From positions 229,937 through 293,936 of the forward strand of contig NZ_JACWFH010000008.1 in the NCBI RefSeq assembly GCF_019749255.1: DNA of 64,000 nucleotides. Reading direction: 5' to 3'. This DNA comes from Mesobacillus maritimus (GTDB lineage: Bacteria > Bacillota > Bacilli > Bacillales > Cytobacillaceae). Within the stretch, counting starts at the first letter, position 1. The number at the start of each line of letters is the position of its first letter. Both the position numbers and the translations under genes were made by a program. Below, piece by piece: positions 45,136 through 54,944 of the stretch. A model generated the notes under the pieces. It was given only the letters and a program-made list of their open reading frames with translations, ran no database searches and was not told the origin of the DNA.

Positions 45136-45249
45136 TACTTTGTTAGGGGTCGTTACTTTGAAAACAGGTGAATTTGTGTCATAATTCTTAAGGATAGCTA
45201 TGGTAGGAAAATAATCTAAAAATGTCGATACGATATAGGAGTGATCAGC

Positions 45250-45981
45250 ATGGAAAGGCTGCAGAAAGTAATCGCACATGCAGGAATTGCTTCAAGAAGA
45301 AAAGCGGAAGAATTGATTCTTGAGGGAAAAGTTTCGGTGAATGGAAGTGTAGTAAAAGAATTAGGCGTTAAGGTAGGGGCATCTGACAAGATTTCGGTCA
45401 ATGGTGTACCGTTGGAACGAGAGCAACCGGTTTATTTCTTACTTTATAAACCAAGAGGAGTCATTTCTAGTGTTAGTGATGACAAAGGTAGAAAAGTTGT
45501 TACTGATTATTTTACGCATATCGAACAGAGAATTTACCCAGTGGGAAGACTGGACTATGATACATCAGGAGCACTTCTTTTGACCAATGATGGTGAGTTC
45601 GCTAATTTATTAATGCATCCTAGTAGTGAAATTGAAAAGGTCTATGTAGCGAAAATAAAAGGAATTCCTTCAAAGGAAAAATTAAAAAGTTTAGAAAGAG
45701 GAATTCGTCTAGAGGATGGAAAAACAGCCCCTGCAAAAGTGAAACTAATGTCATTTGATAAAAAGGCGGAGACAGCAATTGTTGAGTTAATTATTCATGA
45801 AGGTAGAAACCGCCAAGTAAGAAGAATGTTTGAAGCAATTGGACATCCAGTCTTGAAACTAAAACGAGAACGTTATGGTACCTTGACGTTACATGGATTG
45901 AATGCAGGGGAAGCAAAGGAATTGACTCCGCATGAGGTTAAGCAGTTAAGAGTATTAGCAATGAAAAAAAAGAATAAATAA
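45250..45981 (+). CDS. rluB: Pseudouridine synthase RluB (23S rRNA)
   Basis: This enzyme makes pseudouridine in 23S rRNA (position 2605-like). The N-terminal S4 RNA-binding domain is visible (RLQKVIAHAGIASRRKAEEL). The catalytic motif is GRLDYDTSGALLLTNDGE, with Asp as nucleophile. The tail motif is EGRNRQVRRMFEAIGHPVLKL. The length of 243 aa is normal. ATG at 45250 has AGGAGTGA upstream. A GTG at 45241 inside that site is rejected. The order spmB-rluB-resA is as in B. subtilis (ypuL). Confidence 0.95.
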   Translation: MERLQKVIAHAGIASRRKAEELILEGKVSVNGSVVKELGVKVGASDKISVNGVPLEREQPVYFLLYKPRGVISSVSDDKGRKVVTDYFTHIEQRIYPVGRLDYDTSGALLLTNDGEFANLLMHPSSEIEKVYVAKIKGIPSKEKLKSLERGIRLEDGKTAPAKVKLMSFDKKAETAIVELIIHEGRNRQVRRMFEAIGHPVLKLKRERYGTLTLHGLNAGEAKELTPHEVKQLRVLAMKKKNK

Positions 45982-46040
45982 CTTCATCTTTTCAAAAAGG
46001 CAAATGATATAATGTTTTGAGATTGGGGAGGCGAGAGAGA

Positions 46041-46565
46041 ATGAAAAAGAGAAGACTAGTCATTCGAACGGTTATACTAGTGATTCTTGCCGCAGCGGTT
46101 GGTTACACGCTATACGCAAACTTTACCAAGGATACCGTTCAAAAGGTAGCGATTGGAAAAACAGCACCTGACTTTGCGTTGGTGGATATGAACGGGGAGA
46201 AACATCGACTTTCGGATTATCGTGGCCAAGGTGTCTTCCTTAATTTTTGGGCAACCTGGTGTAAGCCATGTGAGCGGGAAATGCCTTATATCGACAAGTC
46301 CTACAAAGAGTTTAAGGAAAAGGGAGTTAAGGTACTTACTGTAGATGTTGGGGAGTCAGACTTGGCAGTTAGTAATTTTATTGAAAGGCATAATCTTAGC
46401 TTTCCAGTTATGATTGATAAAGATGGACAAGTGCAAACAGCTTATGGAATTAATCCACTGCCAATAACATTTTTAATAAATAAGGATGGAGAAGTAGTGC
46501 GTTCACATACAGGTGAGCTTACTCAAGCTACCGTCAATGAATTTATGGAAGAAATACAGCCTTAA
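46041..46565 (+). CDS. resA: Thiol-disulfide oxidoreductase ResA
   Basis: This is a membrane-anchored, outward-facing thioredoxin-fold protein. It reduces the heme-binding cysteines of apocytochrome c. One helix (residues about 6-25) anchors it. The CxxC is Cys74-Cys77 in FWATWCKPCE, with the family Glu80. The cis-Pro loop is NPLPITFLI. The 174-aa length is normal. ATG at 46041 follows GGGGAGG. In B. subtilis resA, resB and resC form one operon. Here a 500-bp repeat region separates resA from resB. Confidence 0.95.
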   Translation: MKKRRLVIRTVILVILAAAVGYTLYANFTKDTVQKVAIGKTAPDFALVDMNGEKHRLSDYRGQGVFLNFWATWCKPCEREMPYIDKSYKEFKEKGVKVLTVDVGESDLAVSNFIERHNLSFPVMIDKDGQVQTAYGINPLPITFLINKDGEVVRSHTGELTQATVNEFMEEIQP

Positions 46566-46568
46566 ACT

Positions 46569-47017
46569 AGAAAAGCGAAAGCGCCCGTTCGGCGAAGTCC
46601 ACTAGTCGCTGGGCGCTGGAGCTGGACAAAGAAAAGCGAAAGCGCTTTGCCCAGGGGCGACAGTCATAAGACGAGCCGGCCAGGAGGCTGTTCTTTAACC
46701 TCCTCGACGGAATGGCTTATGACCCAGCTCCTAAGCGCTGTAGCTGGACAAAGAAAAGCGGAAGCGCTTTGCCCAGGGGCGACAGTCATAAGACGAGCCG
46801 GCCAGGAGGCTGTTCTTTAACCTCCTCGACGGAATGGCTTATGACCCAGCTCCTAAGCGCTGGAGCTGGACAAAAAGAAAAGCGGAAGCGCTTTGTCCAG
46901 GGGCGAAAGGCATAAGACGAGCCAGCAGGGAGGTTGTTCTTTAACCTGCTTGATGGAATGGCTTATGACCCGAGCCCCTAAGCGCTGGAGCTGGACAATA
47001 AGAAAAGCGGAAAATTC
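46569..47017. repeat. Structured repeat array between resA and resB
   Basis: A short unit (46569-46630) and three long units of about 122-125 bp (about 46631, 46753, 46877) each start AAAAGCG(A/G)AAGCGC and end CGCTGGAGCTGGACA. Each long unit has nested inverted repeats: AGCGC/GCGCT at the ends, GTCATAAG/CTTATGAC inside, and AGGAGG/CCTCCT in the centre. A partial copy (AAAAGCGGAAAATTC) ends the array. The units fold as long hairpins and show paired changes that need checking. Short open frames inside them are not convincing. Confidence 0.85.
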
Positions 47018-47064
47018 TAAGAATATTTTTTATCTAACCAGTGAAAAATGGGGAGTTTTTGGAG

Positions 47065-48693
47065 ATGAATGTAAAATGCGAATGCGGTCACGTGAATCCA
47101 CATGGGACCGTTCTTTGTGAATCGTGTGGGAAGGTACTAGAGGAAAAAGAAAAAGATAAGAAGCTTCTGGATATGAGATATGAGGGGAGCGCAAGAAGGT
47201 CCCAAACTTATAATAAAACGATAATTGATAAAATCTGGAACTTTTTCTCATCTGTTAAAGTCGGTGTTTGGCTAATTGTTATTACTTTGTTGGCTTCCAT
47301 TCTTGGGACCATCCTGCCTCAGTCCATGTATATTCCACAAACGATCCCAGCGGTAGAACATTATGAAAATGAATATGGATGGTTTGGAAGACTTTATTAT
47401 GAGCTTGGTTTTCATAATTTATACAGTTCATGGTGGTATTTACTACTCATTGCACTAATAGGTGTTTCACTTGTAATTTGTAGTCTTGATCGTGTTATTC
47501 CATTGTATCGAGCACTTAATAATCAGCGCGTTGCAAGACATGAAGGTTTTCTGAAACGTCAGCGTTTATATGGCATTTCTGATGTACCGCAAAATCAGGA
47601 AATGGTTACTACTGTTATTGCAAATATGAAATCCAAACGATATAAAATCCGTGAAGAAAACGGAAACATCCTTGCCGAAAAGAACCGGTTTGCTCGTTGG
47701 GGTCCATATATAAACCATATAGGTCTTATTATTTTCCTAATAGGTGGAATGCTACGCTTCGTGCCTGGAATGTATGTCGATGAGACCCTTTGGTTAAGAG
47801 AAGGTGAAACGAAAACGATACCAGCGACAGATGGACAATATTATTTAAAGAACAATCAATTTATTGTTGAGTTGTACGATAAGGAAGAGGATGGAGAAGT
47901 ATTTGAACAAGCTCTCGACCGTGCTGGTGGTGTTGTAAAGACCTATCAAGCAGATGTCACTCTTTATCAGCGGCAGGGAGAAACTGTAGCTGGAGAACAA
48001 CCAGAGCTTGAAAAGGTTAGAGACGCAGAAATTCGGGTGAATGAACCTCTTAAAATAGAGGGACTTGCGCTTTATCAAGTAGATTATAAATTGAACGAAC
48101 TTCATAAGATGTCGTTTACTCTACAAAATAAAGAGACGGGTGAGGAGTTTGGTGAAATTCTCATTGACCTTAATAATCCAGAAAAAAAGTATGATCTCGA
48201 AAATGGATATTCTGTACACGTAAAAAGCTATTTCCCGGATTTTGAATTTAACGAAGACGGCGAACCAGCGACCAAATCTAGAGTACCGAATAACCCTGCG
48301 TTTGTCTTTGAAATGACCGCACCAGATAAGCCTGAAGGGGAAGTAAGTTTTGTTGCAATCCAAGAGACAATAGAGCCCCTCGGTGATAATAAGTATAAAA
48401 TGGCCTTTAAATCCGTAGAAACCAAGAATGTCTCTGGGTTGACAGTTAGAAAAGACTCAACTCTTTGGTTTCTTGGCATAGGTGGGATCATCTTTATGAT
48501 TGGTGTAGCCCAAGGTGCTTACTGGAACCACCGACGTATTTGGATTAGAAGAATAGGAGACAAGGTTTGGGTAGCAGGTCATACGAATAAAAATTGGCAT
48601 GGGCTTAAAAGGGAAATTGAGGTAATATTTGAAGGTACTGGTCTTAATGTACCAAAGGACCAACAGCAAGATGAAGATGGAAGGAAAGGTTAA
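47065..48693 (+). CDS. resB: Cytochrome c biogenesis protein ResB
   Basis: This is a membrane subunit of the system II heme-transfer complex. A zinc-ribbon-like start ([18 protein letters not shown]) is followed by the signature [26 protein letters not shown]. Three early hydrophobic spans, a large extracytoplasmic domain (residues about 210-440), a last span ([18 protein letters not shown]) and HRRIWI follow. It has 542 aa. ATG at 47065 has GGGGAG nine bases upstream. A GTG at 47041 lies before that site and is rejected. It is followed 11 bp later by resC. Confidence 0.95.
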   Translation: MNVKCECGHVNPHGTVLCESCGKVLEEKEKDKKLLDMRYEGSARRSQTYNKTIIDKIWNFFSSVKVGVWLIVITLLASILGTILPQSMYIPQTIPAVEHYENEYGWFGRLYYELGFHNLYSSWWYLLLIALIGVSLVICSLDRVIPLYRALNNQRVARHEGFLKRQRLYGISDVPQNQEMVTTVIANMKSKRYKIREENGNILAEKNRFARWGPYINHIGLIIFLIGGMLRFVPGMYVDETLWLREGETKTIPATDGQYYLKNNQFIVELYDKEEDGEVFEQALDRAGGVVKTYQADVTLYQRQGETVAGEQPELEKVRDAEIRVNEPLKIEGLALYQVDYKLNELHKMSFTLQNKETGEEFGEILIDLNNPEKKYDLENGYSVHVKSYFPDFEFNEDGEPATKSRVPNNPAFVFEMTAPDKPEGEVSFVAIQETIEPLGDNKYKMAFKSVETKNVSGLTVRKDSTLWFLGIGGIIFMIGVAQGAYWNHRRIWIRRIGDKVWVAGHTNKNWHGLKREIEVIFEGTGLNVPKDQQQDEDGRKG

Positions 48694-48704
48694 GGGGGAG
48701 AACC

Positions 48705-49892
48705 ATGGTTGAATTAAGCGGAAATTTACTTTATGTCGCTTTTATTGCTTATTTAGTTGCCACAGCTTTTTTTGGAGGCTCAATTAAAGCGAAAAAAGAT
48801 GGCCAAAAAGTTGAAGGTAAAAATAAATGGGCAAAACTAGCCATAATCATCACGATAATTGGCTTTGTTTCACAAGTAGGATATTTTATTACTAGATGGA
48901 TTGCAGCTGGACATGCACCTGTAAGTAATTTGTTTGAATTTACAACGTTTTTCGGGATGTGCTTAGTGGGGGCATTCATCTTTATCTATTATATATACAA
49001 AACACCTTGGCTCGGAGTATTCACGCTTCCGGTAGCAGTGTTAATTATTGCTTATGCAAGTATGTTCCCGCGGGATATTTCGCCACTTATCCCGGCACTC
49101 CAAAGTGACTGGCTTCATATTCACGTGACAACAGCGGCACTTGGACAAGCCATTTTAGCCATTTCCTTCGCAGCAGGTATTATTTACCTAGTTAAAGCGG
49201 TTGATCAGTCTGTAAGAAGCAAGCGAACGTTTTGGCTAGAAATGGTCATGTATTCCTTAGTAAGTGTTGTAGGGTTTATTCTGGTGACATCAGGCTTTTC
49301 AATGGCTAATTATGGAGCAACATTTAATTATATTGATAAAGAGGGTGTAGAAGCAGTTTATGAATACCAAATTCCTGCAATAATTGGACCAAATGAGGGG
49401 AAATTAATCACAGAAGGCAGATTTGAGCCACTCATTGAAACACCTGCTATCATCAATTCGAAAAAATTAAATACGGTCATCTGGTCATTAGTAGTAGGAC
49501 TTGCTCTCTATTGGATTTTAAGATTAATATTACGGAAGCGTATTGCTGCATCTTTACAACCTCTAGTGAAAAACATCAATCTGGATTTGGTGGATGAAAT
49601 TAGCTATCGGTCGGTTTTAATAGGATTCCCTGTTTTTACACTCGGAGCGCTCATTTTTGCAATGATTTGGGCTCAAATTGCCTGGACGAGGTTCTGGGGA
49701 TGGGATCCAAAAGAAGTCTGGGCTCTAATCACTTGGCTATTTTATGCGGCTTTCTTGCATCTCCGCTTGTCTAAAGGCTGGCATGGAGAAAAATCGGCAT
49801 GGCTTGCTATTATCGGATTTTTCATTATCATGTTTAATCTAATTGTCGTGAACCTAGTGATTGCTGGATTACACTCTTATGCGGGCTCTTAA
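48705..49892 (+). CDS. resC: Cytochrome c biogenesis protein ResC (CcsA/CcsB type)
   Basis: This is the heme-handling partner of ResB. The tryptophan-rich WWD-type domain is visible in [19 protein letters not shown]. Conserved His residues flank it ([15 protein letters not shown] and FLHLRL). About eight membrane spans are predicted. The length of 395 aa is normal. ATG at 48705 follows AAGGGGG. Ends at a terminator, so resDE is separately transcribed from here. Confidence 0.95.
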   Translation: MVELSGNLLYVAFIAYLVATAFFGGSIKAKKDGQKVEGKNKWAKLAIIITIIGFVSQVGYFITRWIAAGHAPVSNLFEFTTFFGMCLVGAFIFIYYIYKTPWLGVFTLPVAVLIIAYASMFPRDISPLIPALQSDWLHIHVTTAALGQAILAISFAAGIIYLVKAVDQSVRSKRTFWLEMVMYSLVSVVGFILVTSGFSMANYGATFNYIDKEGVEAVYEYQIPAIIGPNEGKLITEGRFEPLIETPAIINSKKLNTVIWSLVVGLALYWILRLILRKRIAASLQPLVKNINLDLVDEISYRSVLIGFPVFTLGALIFAMIWAQIAWTRFWGWDPKEVWALITWLFYAAFLHLRLSKGWHGEKSAWLAIIGFFIIMFNLIVVNLVIAGLHSYAGS

Positions 49893-49908
49893 TGCCCATT
49901 CCTTCCGG

Positions 49909-49947
49909 AGCCTTCACTATTAATTTATAGTGAAGGCTTTTATTATG
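49909..49947 (+). terminator. Rho-independent terminator after resC
   Basis: AGCCTTCACTAT pairs perfectly with ATAGTGAAGGCT around TAATTT. TTTATTAT follows. Confidence 0.88.
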
Positions 49948-50179
49948 AACTAAGAAAAACAACCAAAGGCTCTTTTAATGAACAGATAGATAACTAAAAC
50001 TTGATTGTGAAAAAGCACTTAATAGAGCCATATTTATAAAAAACACTGGAAAATACATACAATATTGAAATTATGTCTATTTTAAGGCGAAGACACAGGT
50101 TAACATTATGAATAAGATAAAAAACAATAGCAACATGGGAATTCATTAAGTAAAATTATTCACAGGAGGGATTAATCAA

Positions 50180-50896
50180 ATGGAGAAGGATATTAAAGTT
50201 TTAATAGTAGACGATGAGGAAAGAATTAGAAGGTTATTAAAGATGTACCTAGAGCGTGAAAATTTCATCATTGACGAAGCAGAAGACGGTAATGAGGCTC
50301 TCAACAAAGCACTCACGAATGAATATGATGTCATCCTGCTTGATTTGATGATGCCTGGTAAAGATGGGATTGAAGTATGTAGGGATTTAAGGGAGAAAAA
50401 GTCAACTCCTGTTATTATGCTAACCGCTAAAGGTGAAGAAGTGAATCGTGTTCAAGGCTTTGAAGTAGGAACAGATGATTATATTGTAAAACCTTTTAGC
50501 CCAAGAGAAGTTGTACTAAGGGTGAAAGCGATGCTTCGCCGTTCATCAAGTACAAGCTATTTACAAACAGAGACAACGACAAAGGATGTTATTGTCTTCC
50601 CTCATTTGACCATTGATAATGACGCCCATCGGGTATCCGCTGATGGCAAAGAGGTTAACTTAACTCCTAAAGAATATGAATTACTGTATTTTCTGGCAAA
50701 AGCTCCAGATAAAGTTTTTGATCGAGAACAATTATTAAAAGAAGTCTGGCATTATGAATTCTTTGGTGATTTGAGAACAGTTGATACCCATGTGAAGCGA
50801 CTTCGAGAAAAACTAAATAAGGTATCCGAACAAGCTGCAAAAATGATTGTAACGGTTTGGGGTGTCGGATATAAATTCGAGGTTGTCAATGAATGA
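50180..50896 (+). CDS. resD: Response regulator ResD
   Basis: This is an OmpR-family regulator of aerobic and anaerobic respiration genes. The receiver has Asp11-Asp12 and the phosphorylation Asp55 in DVILLDLMMPG, with Lys in DDYIVKPFSP. The C-terminal winged helix shows LTPKEYELLYFLAKAPDKVF and RTVDTHVKRLREKL. It has 238 aa. ATG at 50180 is after GGAGGG. Four bases overlap with resE (ATGA), so the pair is coupled. It is expected to control the resABC genes just upstream. Confidence 0.96.
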   Translation: MEKDIKVLIVDDEERIRRLLKMYLERENFIIDEAEDGNEALNKALTNEYDVILLDLMMPGKDGIEVCRDLREKKSTPVIMLTAKGEEVNRVQGFEVGTDDYIVKPFSPREVVLRVKAMLRRSSSTSYLQTETTTKDVIVFPHLTIDNDAHRVSADGKEVNLTPKEYELLYFLAKAPDKVFDREQLLKEVWHYEFFGDLRTVDTHVKRLREKLNKVSEQAAKMIVTVWGVGYKFEVVNE

Positions 50897-52677
50897 TGTT
50901 CTTGCGAAGTGTTGTAGGTAAGCTATGGTTTACCATTCTTTTGCTTGTAGCCTTTGTACTTTCCATCTTAACCGTTTTATTGCTAGAGTTCTTTGAGAAC
51001 TATAACATCAACGAAACAAGGCAAGATTTGACGTATACAGCAGAAAAGATTTCAGCAAATCTTCAGCAACATGGTGGAGAGGAACTTGGGATAGGGCTTG
51101 AAATAACCTGGGGTCTCTTAGATGAAGTAACGAATGCAGTAGTAATTAAGGATGAGACCACTTACTATAATTCTCCTGGGGAAGATGAAACAAGGCGAAT
51201 CCCGGTCCCTTATTTTCTAAATGATCAAGAAATGCTGTCTGTGTTTGAAGAGAATAAAGGAATCGATAAGATTATTACCTATCCATTAGACAATCAAACT
51301 GAAACTCAGTTTTTAATTATCGGTGTCCCGCTCCAAAATTTTGAGGGTGGAGATGGAGCAGTCTTTGTATATCAATCCCTTGAAGTAATGGAAAAAACGA
51401 TGCAACAGACTACACAGATTATTTTGATATCAGCAGGTGTGGGTCTGGTCCTAACAACAATTTTTGCTTTCTTTCTATCAACAAGAATAAATGCCCCACT
51501 TCGAAAAATGCGTGAAGCAGCCTTCGAGGTTGCGCGAGGAAAGTTTGATACAAAGGTACCAATTCTTACGAATGATGAAATTGGTGAGTTGGCAACAGCT
51601 TTTAATCAAATGGGGCGCCAATTAAAATTTAATATGAATGCTTTGAGTCAGGAAAAAGAGCAGCTCTCAAGCATATTAAGTAGTATGGCAGATGGTGTAA
51701 TAACCTTCAACCGGGACGGAACAATCCTAATTACGAATCCACCAGCTGAACGTTTTTTACGATATTGGTATTATGAACAGGGCGCCTCAGAAAATACAGA
51801 CGCCGTACCATCAAAAGTGATGGAGCTTTTTCAACTTGCTGTTAATACTGTCAATGAGCAGGTAGGGGAGATTACCCTTCAAGGGCGATCATTTGTCATT
51901 ATTATTAGTCCTTTGTTTAATAAGAAAACAATTCGAGGAGCCGTAGCCGTCGTTCGTGATATGACTGAAGAACGGAAAGTTGATAAGCTCCGTGATGACT
52001 TCATTGCAAATGTTTCACATGAACTGCGGACTCCAATCTCGATGTTGCAGGGCTATAGTGAAGCGATTGTGGATGGGATAGCAGAAACACATGAAGAAAA
52101 ACAAGAAATGGCTCAGATCATATATGATGAGTCTCTGAGAATGGGACGCCTGGTAAATGAACTATTGGATTTGGCTCGTATGCAATCCGGTCATATTCAG
52201 CTAGAGTTGGAAGAAGTAGATTTGGAATCATATATTAACAGGATTACACGGAAGTTTCAAACTTTGGCAAAGGACAAAGATGTTCAATTGAACACCGTAA
52301 TCGAAACGGAAACTGCAGAATTTCCTTTTGATCCTGATCGAATTGAACAAGTACTAACGAACTTGCTTGATAATGCAATTAGACATATTCAAACATCGGG
52401 TTCAATTACAGTAAAAGTAAAATCAATCGGGCCAGAGCTCTTATTTGAGGTAAGTGATAACGGACCAGGGATACATGAAGAAGACCTTCCGTTTTTATTT
52501 GAACGCTTTTATAAGGGAGATAAGTCTAGGACTAGAGGACGTGCTGGTACAGGACTTGGTCTTGCTATAGCACGCAATATAATTGAAGCGCATAAAGGCA
52601 ATATTTCAGTGCGAAGCAAATTGGGACAAGGAACGACATTTTCCTTTTTTATTCCACGAAATAATGAACTGCTGTAA
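50893..52677 (+). CDS. resE: Sensor histidine kinase ResE
   Basis: This is the ResD kinase. Two membrane helices (about 10-32 and 170-190) flank an extracytoplasmic sensor. HAMP (about 190-245, INAPLRKMREAAFEVARGKF), a PAS-like domain (SSMADGVITFNRDGTILITN), the phosphoacceptor His in FIANVSHELRTPISML, and the ATP domain (N box LLDNAIRHI, G1 VSDNGPGI, G2 GTGLGLAIA) follow. The length of 594 aa is normal. ATG at 50893 (or 50896) overlaps the resD end. Confidence 0.96.
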   Translation: MMFLRSVVGKLWFTILLLVAFVLSILTVLLLEFFENYNINETRQDLTYTAEKISANLQQHGGEELGIGLEITWGLLDEVTNAVVIKDETTYYNSPGEDETRRIPVPYFLNDQEMLSVFEENKGIDKIITYPLDNQTETQFLIIGVPLQNFEGGDGAVFVYQSLEVMEKTMQQTTQIILISAGVGLVLTTIFAFFLSTRINAPLRKMREAAFEVARGKFDTKVPILTNDEIGELATAFNQMGRQLKFNMNALSQEKEQLSSILSSMADGVITFNRDGTILITNPPAERFLRYWYYEQGASENTDAVPSKVMELFQLAVNTVNEQVGEITLQGRSFVIIISPLFNKKTIRGAVAVVRDMTEERKVDKLRDDFIANVSHELRTPISMLQGYSEAIVDGIAETHEEKQEMAQIIYDESLRMGRLVNELLDLARMQSGHIQLELEEVDLESYINRITRKFQTLAKDKDVQLNTVIETETAEFPFDPDRIEQVLTNLLDNAIRHIQTSGSITVKVKSIGPELLFEVSDNGPGIHEEDLPFLFERFYKGDKSRTRGRAGTGLGLAIARNIIEAHKGNISVRSKLGQGTTFSFFIPRNNELL

Positions 52678-52728
52678 AAATATTGCCGACTTATCTTGAT
52701 TCACAAGGAACAAAAGATAGTATTACCT

Positions 52729-52763
52729 ACCCTCTCTACTAATAGTAGAGGGGGTTTTATTTT
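52729..52763 (+). terminator. Rho-independent terminator after resE
   Basis: CCCTCTCTACT pairs with AGTAGAGGGGG (one G-U) around AAT. TTTTATTTTC follows. Confidence 0.87.
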
Positions 52764-52827
52764 CTTAGGGTTTAAAGGGTGAAAAATTAATCCTTTCCAT
52801 TTCCAGTTTAAAAGAATATAGTAAAAT

Positions 52828-52854
52828 TGAAACCTTTTATACATAATCGACGAC
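52828..52854 (+). promoter_or_regulatory. ECF-type autoregulatory promoter of sigX
   Basis: TGAAAC (52828-52833) and CGAC (52851-52854) are 17 bp apart, the pattern expected for an ECF sigma promoter. It lies 29 bp before the sigX start, so sigma-X probably drives its own operon. Confidence 0.72.
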
Positions 52855-52882
52855 TACTTATATGATACGGAGGGGTGAAGAA

Positions 52883-53428
52883 ATGGACTCCGTTTTTGAT
52901 GGTTTATATCAAAAATACCACCAGGACTTGTACCGGTTTTTATTTTATATGGTAAAGAACAAAGAATTAGCTGAGGATCTGGTCCAAGAAGTGTATATTC
53001 GAGTTCTTAAAGCTTATGATCGTTTTGAAGGGAAAAGTAGTGAAAAAACATGGTTATTTTCAATTGCAAAAAATGTAGCAATTGACCATTTTCGTAAGCA
53101 AAAAGGGTGGAAAAGGTGGTTGGTTGAAAAGATGGACTTTTCAACCACGCAGATAAGCGATGATGTCCCTTTGCCTGAGGAAATCGCACAACAACGTGAA
53201 GAGATAAAGTTAATCTATCAGTGTTTAAATGAATGTACAATGGATCAAAAGATGGTCGTCATTCTCAGGTATATTCATGAATTATCAATAAGTGAGACAG
53301 CAGAGGCACTAACTTGGACAGAAAGTAAAGTAAAAACAACGCAGCATAGAGCGATTAAGACACTGCGTAAGAAAATGGAAGACCTGGATAAGGAGGTGAT
53401 GCCTAGTGGGAAAATCGAGATTAAGTGA
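52883..53428 (+). CDS. sigX: ECF RNA polymerase sigma factor SigX
   Basis: This sigma factor controls cell-surface modification genes. Region 2 reads YHQDLYRFLFYMVKNKELAE then DLVQEVYIRVLKAYDRFEGK, with SSEKTWLFSIAKN. Region 4 reads LSISETAEALTWTESKVKTT QHRAIKTLRK. It has 181 aa. ATG at 52883 has GGAGGGGTGA upstream. An ATG at 52862 precedes that site and is rejected. Overlaps rsiX by 23 bp. Confidence 0.95.
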   Translation: MDSVFDGLYQKYHQDLYRFLFYMVKNKELAEDLVQEVYIRVLKAYDRFEGKSSEKTWLFSIAKNVAIDHFRKQKGWKRWLVEKMDFSTTQISDDVPLPEEIAQQREEIKLIYQCLNECTMDQKMVVILRYIHELSISETAEALTWTESKVKTTQHRAIKTLRKKMEDLDKEVMPSGKIEIK

Positions 53429-54593
53429 TAAGGACCTTGAAGACCTACTAAGAGAATTACCAAAAGTTAATGATAATCGTCATCCACGAGAAATTTACCG
53501 TAATATCTCACGCAACAAAGAGAAAAGAAGAAGGAGCTTACCAACTTGGCTTATCCCGGGGGTCGCGACTGGAATCGTTCTTTTGTTAATTTTTATTCTT
53601 TCCCCACAGTTGACAGGGATACATGATACAGCTAGCGATAATAGTAGAAATGATTCTTCGACTAGCATTGAAAATAAGTCTACTGACAGCGAGTATGGTG
53701 CAAAAAAGCTGGAGATTTCTGAGGGAAATGATCAACAAATCAATGAGCTTACGGCAATGCTAGTAGAAGAGCCAAGTGCTGTATATCCAGAAGATTTAAA
53801 TGTTTACCAGGCATTCACGATCGCAATACCTGATCCTAATGCTTTATTAACAGTACCTGTAACGGTGCTTATAGAGAAAATGGAAGAGAAAACTTGGTTC
53901 GAACTGTTTGAAGAGATGATGCCAAAGTTGACTGAGGAAAAATGGGGACTTGCGGAATACTTTCCACTAGATGTAAACCTAAGCTACGACCAAGCAAGTG
54001 AAACAGTTCTTGTTGATGTCCCGGCTAATCACCAATACGGGCATGGTTCAGCTGCTGAAACGATGTTTACAAAAACTCTACAGGAATCTTTTCCGAATGA
54101 AAAGGTAAAAACGATTAAGTTTACTACTGAAGGGAAAAAAGGAATTGTATTAGGCAATTATGGTGAAATATATGAGCTTCAAACGGAAGAATACCAAAAC
54201 CGTGCTTATTATTTCACGTACTTGGGAAGCAATCCACGTCCCTATATGGTTCCATCAGAGCAGAAATTTGCTTCCATTATGGAAGCATACTCGGCGATGG
54301 AAAAGGATGAGGCTGAACTTGGTCTTCAAGCCTCAATTCCAACAGGTATCAAGATGGATTTTACTACTGCAGAAGATGATGCTCAAACTCTAATAATTAA
54401 AGTAGCAGAAGAGTCTGCCCTTGATAATCAATTTTTATATAATTTTGAGGCAATCATGCTGACGGCTAAAAGCTTTGGTTACGATAAAATAAGAGTTGAA
54501 GGACAAGGGATAGAACAAATTGGACCGTTCAGTTTAACAGAAGATGTTCTCTTACCAGTCGGCCCGAACAAAAAATTAATACAACTAAACTAA
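53406..54593 (+). CDS. rsiX: Anti-sigma-X factor RsiX
   Basis: This is a membrane-bound negative regulator of SigX. A 45-residue cytosolic anti-sigma part (DKDLEDLLRELPKVNDNRHP) is followed by one membrane helix (residues about 46-66) and a 325-residue outer domain. The outer domain has a GerMN-like repeat, with LSYDQASETVLVDVPANHQY and a second similar block near the end. GTG at 53406 follows AAGGAGGTGAT, all inside the sigX end. The length of 395 aa is slightly longer than the B. subtilis protein. Confidence 0.92.
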   Translation: MGKSRLSDKDLEDLLRELPKVNDNRHPREIYRNISRNKEKRRRSLPTWLIPGVATGIVLLLIFILSPQLTGIHDTASDNSRNDSSTSIENKSTDSEYGAKKLEISEGNDQQINELTAMLVEEPSAVYPEDLNVYQAFTIAIPDPNALLTVPVTVLIEKMEEKTWFELFEEMMPKLTEEKWGLAEYFPLDVNLSYDQASETVLVDVPANHQYGHGSAAETMFTKTLQESFPNEKVKTIKFTTEGKKGIVLGNYGEIYELQTEEYQNRAYYFTYLGSNPRPYMVPSEQKFASIMEAYSAMEKDEAELGLQASIPTGIKMDFTTAEDDAQTLIIKVAEESALDNQFLYNFEAIMLTAKSFGYDKIRVEGQGIEQIGPFSLTEDVLLPVGPNKKLIQLN

Positions 54594-54625
54594 GTCTGAA
54601 TTGATTTCAGGCTCTTTTTTTATTC
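54594..54625 (+). terminator. Rho-independent terminator after rsiX
   Basis: AGTCTGAA pairs with TTTCAGGCT (one G-U) and is followed by CTTTTTTTATT. Confidence 0.82.
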
Positions 54626-54944
54626 TCTTTTCTCGAACTTTATTTTGGACATCAAGGACATCATTGATTTTGAAACAAACCTTCAATGATGAAAGAAAAG
54701 TACCTGCAAACGGTTGGAAGCCCCATAACTCGTAGGTTCTGTCACTGAAATTCTTCTAGGAATTTAGCAATTCTCTTTATTAAACAACCTTTTTTCTCAA
54801 ATTTTTGCATAAAGTCGCCGCTGATTACCAAATAATAACTCCATGTTTGTTATTTATCTCTCTCGTCTGGATAAAAAGTTCTATTTTGGGACAGGCTTTC
54901 ATACGGTATGAGGTAGTAGTGTACAAAGGTCAGGGAGGATCATA
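54626..54944. other. Non-coding stretch before the M23/LysM gene
   Basis: The stretch holds one hairpin (CATCATTGA with TCAATGATG, about 54659-54690) and no credible reading frame. CATACGGTA at 54900-54908 fits a sigma-K-type -10 (CATANNNTA), but no matching AC-type -35 is visible at 16-17 bp. A GGGAGG site precedes the gene. Confidence 0.5.

Noticed and set aside
46712-47120. Short open frames in the repeat array between resA and resB
   Set aside because: They copy from unit to unit with the repeats, lack ribosome binding sites and follow the hairpin structure, so they are by-products of the repeats.
53007-53240. Antisense frames in sigX, resB, dacB and other core genes
   Set aside because: They mirror strongly conserved genes on the plus strand and have no start signals.
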